Below, one piece after another: positions 59,213-64,000 of a DNA stretch of 64,000 nt (position 1 is the first letter of the stretch; every line of letters starts with the position of its first letter). Below the pieces are notes generated by a model, which was not told the DNA's origin, made no database searches, and worked only from the letters and a program-made list of their open reading frames with translations. A program made the translations under genes and the position numbers. Location: positions 5,394,001 through 5,458,000 of the forward strand of contig NZ_JAUSZM010000003.1 in NCBI RefSeq assembly GCF_030817655.1, read 5' to 3'. Source of the DNA: Streptomyces sp. V4I2 (GTDB lineage: Bacteria > Actinomycetota > Actinomycetes > Streptomycetales > Streptomycetaceae).

Positions 59213-59818
59213 GTGGCGTTGGTGGTGGCACAGGAGGTGCCCACGTCGTCGAGCATGGCCGTACCCCATGGCCCTGCGGGCGTGGGTGAGGCAAGACACC
59301 GTATGCGCACACAGTTGCGCAGGGGCGGTGTGGCGGAAGCGGTCATCGACGACGCCGTACTCATTCTTTCCGAACTCTTGAGCAATGCGTGCAAGCACGG
59401 CAGGCCGCTGGGCGACGCCCTGGCCGGGGACGGCGACGTCCGGGCCGCATGGCGCGTTGACACGGGCGGCAGGCTCACGGTCGAGGTGACGGACGGCGGC
59501 GGACCCACCCGCCCGGCTCCGGCCACGCCCTCGGTCACCGCGCACGGCGGCCGCGGGCTGAACATCATCACCGCGCTGGCCGACGACTGGGGCGTACGGG
59601 ACGAGACCCGCGGCGAGATCACGGTATGGGTCGTCGTCCACGACGACGTTCACGATCCCGACGCCGGTCACCGACGCGACGACTTCGCCGCACGCTCCTC
59701 CACTCTCGACTTCCCTCGAGCGCGAAGGACCGCCGGACCCCCCATGGCACCGTCGGTCTCGGCGATACCCGAGATGGCCGAGCTGAACTTCGCGGACGCC
59801 TTCGACGACCTGGACTGA
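59213..59818 (+). CDS. Anti-sigma/RsbW-type histidine-kinase-like ATPase
   Basis: 201 residues from GTG 59213, chosen for AAAGGAGG nine bases upstream; longer starts at 59129 and 59012 are less likely. HATPase_c fold with N-box SELLSNACKHGRPLG and G-boxes VTDGGGPTRP and GGRGLNIITALADDWG. It has no H-box, as in RsbW/SpoIIAB regulators. The C-terminal 60 residues are disordered and end EMAELNFADAFDDLD. It may act with STAS proteins and SigB-type factors. Confidence 0.85.
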   Translation: MALVVAQEVPTSSSMAVPHGPAGVGEARHRMRTQLRRGGVAEAVIDDAVLILSELLSNACKHGRPLGDALAGDGDVRAAWRVDTGGRLTVEVTDGGGPTRPAPATPSVTAHGGRGLNIITALADDWGVRDETRGEITVWVVVHDDVHDPDAGHRRDDFAARSSTLDFPRARRTAGPPMAPSVSAIPEMAELNFADAFDDLD

Positions 59819-59993
59819 AAACCGACCCGTTCCGGTTCGACGACCTGGACCGAACCGACCGGTTACCGGAGGATCCGCGCGTTGTCCACAGGTCGGCACG
59901 TAGGCCGCGTTGTCCACAGGCTCCGGTCGTCGATGGCGCAAACGGCTAGGCTCGCGCCCGTACGAGACGAGCCGTAACCGGGAGACACCCACG

Positions 59994-60983
59994 ATGGCCA
60001 AGAAGCGACCCCAGACGAAGGCCAAGCGGCCGCAGCTCAGCGATGCCGCCCGCGCCGGAGGCGCTGATGGAGACTTTCCGGTGGTCGGTGCCCGTGAGCC
60101 CTGCCCCTGTGGCAGCGGCCGGCGTTACAAGGCCTGTCACGGCCGGGCCGCCCAGCACGCCGTGACCGAGCTGGTCCAGCGCCCCTTCGACGGGCTGCCC
60201 GGTGAGTGCGACTGGGTGGCGCTGCGCGAGCTGGTGCCGGCCGCCACGGTGGAGCTGACGCTGAAGGGCGGCCTCCCCGAGGGCGTCCCGTCGGTCACGC
60301 TGGCCACGGTGCTGCCGATGGCCTGGCCGGCGCTGCGCCGCGACGACGGCTCGGTCCTGCTGGGCCTGCAGAACGACACGGCGTCCGGCGACATCAGCCG
60401 CGACCTCGCCGACACCCTCCAGCGCGCGCTCACCGCGGACCCGGGCACTCCGGTCCAGTCCCGCCGCGCTCCGGCGGACGGTCCGCGCCTGCAGGAACTG
60501 CTCGACTCCGAAGGCGCGTTCGAGCCAGTTGTGCACCCGGGCTTCGAGTTCTGGGTCCCGGACGCGGAGAACGCCACGCCGGAGGTGACCGCTTCTCTGG
60601 AACGGGCCAACGCCGCGGCCATCCCGACCGTGCGGCTGACCGGCGTGGACGCCGCGTACTGGTGCGAGACGCCGGACAAGAACCACCTGCGCTGGGTGAT
60701 GCCGCACCCGGAGGAGCAGCTTCTGGACGCCCTGGCGCGGCTGCACGCGGCGGGCAGGTCGAACCTCGGCGAGGGCACCCGCCTCGTGGGCTCCTTCCGC
60801 GCTCACGGGCTTACCGTGCCGGTCTGGGACCTGCCGAGCGGAGTCTCGGCGGAGGACATTGAGAAGCCCGCCGCCGAGTTCGCCGAGCGCCTCTCCGGCG
60901 CGCTGGCCACGGACGCACCGCTGACCCCGGACGAGCGCCGCGCGCGCGGCGGACTGACCAACCGGCAGGTCACGCTGAGTTGA
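59994..60983 (+). CDS. DUF5926 protein with SEC-C zinc motif
   Basis: 329 residues from ATG 59994 (GGGAGA upstream). The SEC-C motif PCPCGSGRRYKACHG lies at about 37-51, preceded by a Lys-rich start. The remaining 270 residues are DUF5926 (DWVALRELVPAATVELTLKG, HLRWVMPHPEEQLLDALARL). SEC-C motifs often bind zinc and contact SecB or ribosomes; the role here is unknown. Confidence 0.87.
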   Translation: MAKKRPQTKAKRPQLSDAARAGGADGDFPVVGAREPCPCGSGRRYKACHGRAAQHAVTELVQRPFDGLPGECDWVALRELVPAATVELTLKGGLPEGVPSVTLATVLPMAWPALRRDDGSVLLGLQNDTASGDISRDLADTLQRALTADPGTPVQSRRAPADGPRLQELLDSEGAFEPVVHPGFEFWVPDAENATPEVTASLERANAAAIPTVRLTGVDAAYWCETPDKNHLRWVMPHPEEQLLDALARLHAAGRSNLGEGTRLVGSFRAHGLTVPVWDLPSGVSAEDIEKPAAEFAERLSGALATDAPLTPDERRARGGLTNRQVTLS

Positions 60984-61111
60984 CACAGACCGTGCGGCTG
61001 ACCGGTCGGTCAGCCGCACCGAGTCTTGCGGAGCCGACGGCTCCGCTCACAACTCCCCTTCGCCGCAAGCCAGTCGGTGTCCGAATAGCCGAGCAAGAGC
61101 CGAGATCGAAT

Positions 61112-61191
61112 TTGCGAACGGCCGATCTCTTGTTACCGTTTCAGTAGCCCGGTTGCTGGTGCATCCCCCGTCGCCAGCAACCGGGCCTTTT
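61112..61191 (+). ncRNA. Candidate short transcript with strong hairpin
   Basis: A promoter-like pair TTGCGA (61112) and TACCGT (61134), 16 bases apart, is followed within about ten bases by a 12-bp perfect stem CCCGGTTGCTGG/CCAGCAACCGGG with a 14-base C-rich loop and CCTTTT. It could be a small RNA ending in its own terminator or merely a terminator for flanking genes. Confidence 0.4.
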
Positions 61192-61227
61192 CATGTCCGC
61201 GCGCCCTTTACGCACCGGCGTCCTGCG

Positions 61228-61827
61228 TCAACTGCCCGTAGTGGCCCCGGAGTTGCTCCCGGCCCGCAGCAGCAGCGGCCCGTCCTCGGCCCGCCCCGCG
61301 AACTCCGCCACCGCCGTGTACCCGTCCAGATCCCCCCTGGTGCCTTCCCGGGGTGTCTCGCAGGTTCCCGGCTCGTCCTCGGCGCCCACCGCGCAGTGCA
61401 TCTGCACGGTCCGTCCGCCGGGACCCATGAGGCTCAGTACGGAGTCCAGTGCGCCGCCGGTCGCGTTGCGGTAGTAGGTGCGCGCCCAGGTCTCCTCACC
61501 CTGCGTCAGCACACACGTCTGCGCCTCGACGCCGTCGGAGGAGGTGAGTTCGGGACCGCAGCGGGCGGCGGTGGCAAGACCGAGGCCGAACAGCGGCGGG
61601 GAGCCGGCGGGTTCGGCGGAGGGGGCCTTGGCGTCGGCGGGTGGCGCGGAAGGACGTACCGCGTCACGTGCGGACGAGGCACGTGCGGGCAGTCGCCCCT
61701 CGTCGCCCACCTGTCCCGCGGACGCCATGGCCAGCGGCAGCGCGGCCGCGCAGACCACGACGCCCGCGAGGGCGAGCAGACGGATCTTCCGGGAGTCTGG
61801 GGGCCTTCCCCCAGAATGTCGCACCAT
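61228..61827 (-). CDS. Membrane-anchored or secreted hypothetical protein
   Basis: 199 residues from ATG 61827. A single hydrophobic segment at about 15-35 (IRLLALAGVVVCAAALPLAM), a Pro/Ala-rich linker, then a C-terminal domain of about 110 residues with four cysteines (TAARCGPELT, AQTCVLTQG, QMHCAVGA, GTCETPRE). Likely extracytoplasmic. It lies downstream of the degenerate primase gene on the same strand. Function unknown. Confidence 0.72.
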   Translation of the reverse strand: MVRHSGGRPPDSRKIRLLALAGVVVCAAALPLAMASAGQVGDEGRLPARASSARDAVRPSAPPADAKAPSAEPAGSPPLFGLGLATAARCGPELTSSDGVEAQTCVLTQGEETWARTYYRNATGGALDSVLSLMGPGGRTVQMHCAVGAEDEPGTCETPREGTRGDLDGYTAVAEFAGRAEDGPLLLRAGSNSGATTGS

Positions 61828-61882
61828 GCATCGGAACATAACGAGCGGGAGCGGGCGTCCGGTTCCGCCCGCGCCGACACCC

Positions 61883-62548
61883 CTACAACTCGGGTGCGCT
61901 CACACCCGTACGAGTGAGGGCCTCGACCACCGCGTCCACCACGGCCTCCACGTCGGGCACCCACGGAGAGGCCGAGCCGGGCAGCGGGGCGCGCTCCCAC
62001 TGGATCTCGCCGTCGCCCGTCTCGGAGGGTGGCAGAGCCAGATAGCCGCCCTCTCCGTGGAAGCGGAGGGAGCCGGGGACGTAGTCCTTGGCGTACAGCA
62101 GTTCGCCCAACTGCTCCATGGAGTACGGCTTCACGAGCAGCGCCCAGCGGGTGGGCGTAGCGACGACCGGGCCGAGGCGCATGCCCTTGCGGTCGAGCAC
62201 GGCCAGGGCCCGGGCGGCCGCGAGGGCCGGCAGGCTGACCGCGCAGGGAGCGTTGCCGCCGGTGGCCAGGACGATCGGCGCGGCGGGGCGGTTGGTCCAC
62301 CACCAGCGCACCATGCGCTCGTCGGTGGTGGCCGCGAGGAGGCCGGGGTCGAAGGGGTGGGCACCGGGCACCGTGCACTCGGGGTCGGGGCAGCCGCAGC
62401 GGGCACGCCCCTGTGGGTCCGCCGCCACGCCCGGGAGTACGGGCCACTGCCATTCCGTCGCGAAGGTCAGGGCCGCGCTGATCAACTCAGGCCTTCCGTC
62501 GCTGCGCTGGGACAGGAGCCTGCGTCGCTTTCCGAGGATCTCGCGCAT
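61883..62548 (-). CDS. Degenerate Prim-Pol-like protein
   Basis: 221 residues. The overall pattern follows the Prim-Pol fold: an N-terminal segment with Cys-rich CGCPDPECTVPGAHP, then RWWWTNRPAAPIVLATGG, then PVVATPTRWALLVKPYS. The catalytic Asp pair is replaced by CAVSLPALAA, and the His of the GGxH motif is missing (TPTRWALLV). It is therefore unlikely to polymerise nucleotides and may be a structural or regulatory relative of the enzyme at 54159. Confidence 0.75.
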   Translation of the reverse strand: MREILGKRRRLLSQRSDGRPELISAALTFATEWQWPVLPGVAADPQGRARCGCPDPECTVPGAHPFDPGLLAATTDERMVRWWWTNRPAAPIVLATGGNAPCAVSLPALAAARALAVLDRKGMRLGPVVATPTRWALLVKPYSMEQLGELLYAKDYVPGSLRFHGEGGYLALPPSETGDGEIQWERAPLPGSASPWVPDVEAVVDAVVEALTRTGVSAPEL

Positions 62549-63103
62549 GAGCGCTCGTTCCTTTCCGTTGCACCGCTGGCAACACCGAGGACCACATCAC
62601 ACCATGTGTCGATCACTTCACTGTGCGTACCTGTTGGCGCATCACACCCCTGTCAGAGACAAGGGGAACCCCTATGGGCCGAACGTTGAGCTGCGTCCAC
62701 GGGCCTGGCCCACACTGCCGTGCATCTCAAGCATGGGCCTGGCGTGGGGGTGGCGAAGTCTGGCGTTTGCCGTCCCGCGTATTTCTCTTCGCCTCCGCCA
62801 CGGGAGGATGGGGCACGGTCGTCGGTGGCTAAGACGCCCGGGTCCGTCGCCAGGTTCCGGGTGATTGCCAACCACCCCTGGTCTTCTCCGAGTACGTACC
62901 CATCACGACCGTTGTGACGCTCTGTGGAGCAAGGCCAGTCGACCGCAATAAGCCGTTACCCGAGTCAGTTTTAGGCCAACTTTGCCTTTTGGCAAGTGCG
63001 GCACCCGCGACCCACGGACACCAGGAATCCCGGCAGGACAATGCTGGACATCCCCTCACGAGTGCGTGTACATGTGGAGACACTGCTAGCGGCGCAGAAT
63101 GAC
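62549..63103. other. 555-base intergenic region
   Basis: No convincing gene. Small hairpins occur: AAGGGGAACCCCT (62661-62673) and TTGCC-TTTT-GGCAA (62982-62995). The second half, 62930-63000, is AT-richer and probably contains the promoter of the phosphatase gene; the TTGCC hairpin could be an operator. No riboswitch class was recognised. Confidence 0.5.
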
Positions 63104-64000
63104 ATGGGGGTTTGCGATGCTTTTGAGCAATACGCACCGGTCGGAAAGCCGGACACCATGAACGCCCCTCACCCTCCGAAAGTGGCTGGAATCGATTCAA
63201 CGGTTCCCTCGCCCGCACACACTGTCGCGCCCGCGCCTGCCGCCTCGGGTACCTCTGCGGTTCTCTCGCCGAACGCGCCGGGCGCGTTGCTCCAGGACCG
63301 TCTCGCCGGCTGGGTCTCGGATCTCACGACCCTCCACGAACTCACCGAACGCCTGGCCCGCACGGACACGCTCGCCGACGCCCTGCAGGAACTGCTGCAC
63401 GCCGGAGCCGCCCTGGTGGGCGCCCGCCGCGGACTCGTCGTGCTGGAACCCGGCGACGGACTCGGCCCCGACACCACCCTCGGCCTGGGCCTCGCCCGCG
63501 CCGACCTCGGCCACATCGAGACCGTGCCGCGCAGCTCCATGTCGTACGGCCGCATCCTCGACGGACTGCCCGGCGGCGACGCCGAGATCACTGAGCCCGA
63601 CCTCTTCGCCGAGGACGGGCTCGACCCCCGGCACCGCGAGGTCGCCGCCCGTCTGGGCTACGCCGCGAGCTACGCGCTGCCCCTGACGGCTGAGGCGTCC
63701 ACCGAGCGCGCCGCCCGTCTCGGCGCCGCCGTGTGGCTCTACGACGAGCCCGCCGAGCCCGCCGAGCGGCAGCGCCACCTGGTCGGCCTGTACGCCCGGT
63801 ACGCCGGCGAGCACCTGGCCCGGCTCCTCGAAATCGAGCGCACGCGCGCGTGCATGGCGACGATCGCCGAGGAGCTGCTGCCGTCCCGGCTCCCCCGCGT
63901 CGCGGGCGTACGGCTCGCCGCCCGGCATCGCACCGGCCCGCGCGGTGGCGGCGACTGGTACGACGCGCTGCCGCTGCCGGACGCCGCGCTCGGCCTCGCC
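63104..64000 (+). CDS. GAF-domain PP2C (SpoIIE-type) phosphatase, 3' end outside window
   Basis: At least 299 residues; the frame is open to the window edge. Starts MGVCDAFEQYAPVGKPDTMN from ATG 63104, or MNAPHPPKVAG from ATG 63158; neither has a clear ribosome site. A GAF-like domain at about 70-235 (LHELTERLARTDTLADALQE, GHIETVPRSSMSYGRILDG) is followed by the opening of the SpoIIE phosphatase (IAEELLPSRLPRVAGVRLAA, then GGGDWYDALPLP). Such proteins dephosphorylate STAS antagonists in sigma-factor control. Confidence 0.87.
   Translation, partial: MGVCDAFEQYAPVGKPDTMNAPHPPKVAGIDSTVPSPAHTVAPAPAASGTSAVLSPNAPGALLQDRLAGWVSDLTTLHELTERLARTDTLADALQELLHAGAALVGARRGLVVLEPGDGLGPDTTLGLGLARADLGHIETVPRSSMSYGRILDGLPGGDAEITEPDLFAEDGLDPRHREVAARLGYAASYALPLTAEASTERAARLGAAVWLYDEPAEPAERQRHLVGLYARYAGEHLARLLEIERTRACMATIAEELLPSRLPRVAGVRLAARHRTGPRGGGDWYDALPLPDAALGLA

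Noticed and set aside
62549..63103. Riboswitch in front of the phosphatase gene
   Set aside because: The long leader was examined for known riboswitch-like cores; only small unrelated hairpins were seen.

Overview
The window is a stretch of high-GC actinobacterial chromosome, almost certainly Streptomyces. GTG starts, ATGA/GTGA coupled genes, GAF-ANTAR proteins, SigB-type sigma factors, a subtilisin-inhibitor-like protein, a SEC-C/DUF5926 protein and the gene order all point there. From memory, the order runs in reverse to the S. coelicolor SCO4044-to-SCO3968 neighbourhood; this was not checked by alignment. The two ends cut genes: an FG-GAP repeat protein on the left and a GAF/PP2C phosphatase on the right.

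Layout. 0-6 kb is housekeeping: a HhH glycosylase, LytR_C protein, upp, tadA with its partner gene, and tRNA-Ser(CGA). 6-10 kb is accessory: a decayed integrase beside the tRNA, two translationally coupled XRE-type membrane regulators (one with a peptidoglycan-binding tail), two divergent secreted peptidoglycan-binding-like proteins, and a frameshifted Dabb gene. 10-13 kb carries two tandem SigB-family sigma factors (sigF/sigN-like). 13.6-17.7 kb is a MarR-MFS-YceI module in which the transporter carries three C-terminal carboxypeptidase-regulatory-like domains. 18-31 kb holds paired GAF-ANTAR proteins, a STAS protein, a TetR/MFS pair with an operator at the transporter start, two cell-envelope glycosyltransferases and a two-component system.

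31-40 kb is a patchwork of small genes: MarR, GtrA, GntR with short conserved-looking proteins, and a CmtR-like metal sensor with its CDF exporter. It ends in a clear integration scar at tRNA-Arg(ACG): a 40-bp duplicated tRNA 3' half, with a fragment of a plasmid-type replication initiator between the two copies. 40-50 kb has tRNA-Ser(GCT), an SSI-type inhibitor, a 1557-residue degenerate sensor kinase with two receiver domains, a TetR/MFS multidrug-type pair with paired 16-bp operators, an acyl-CoA ligase and an ECF sigma factor.

50.6-53.2 kb is a three-gene coupled operon with the same domain order as mycobacterial chsH2-chsH1-ltp2. 53-64 kb has an Asn/Gln-rich secreted protein, two primase-polymerase-like proteins (one without its catalytic residues), DinB, tRNA-Ser(TGA), an HtrA-type protease, a glycerophosphodiesterase, an anti-sigma-type ATPase, the SEC-C protein and the SpoIIE-type phosphatase.

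Common threads are cell-envelope and stress control (sigma factors, STAS, anti-sigma ATPase, SpoIIE phosphatase, HtrA protease) and repeated use of tRNA genes as landing sites for integrative elements that have since decayed. Four tRNA genes are present: Ser CGA, GCT and TGA, and Arg ACG.
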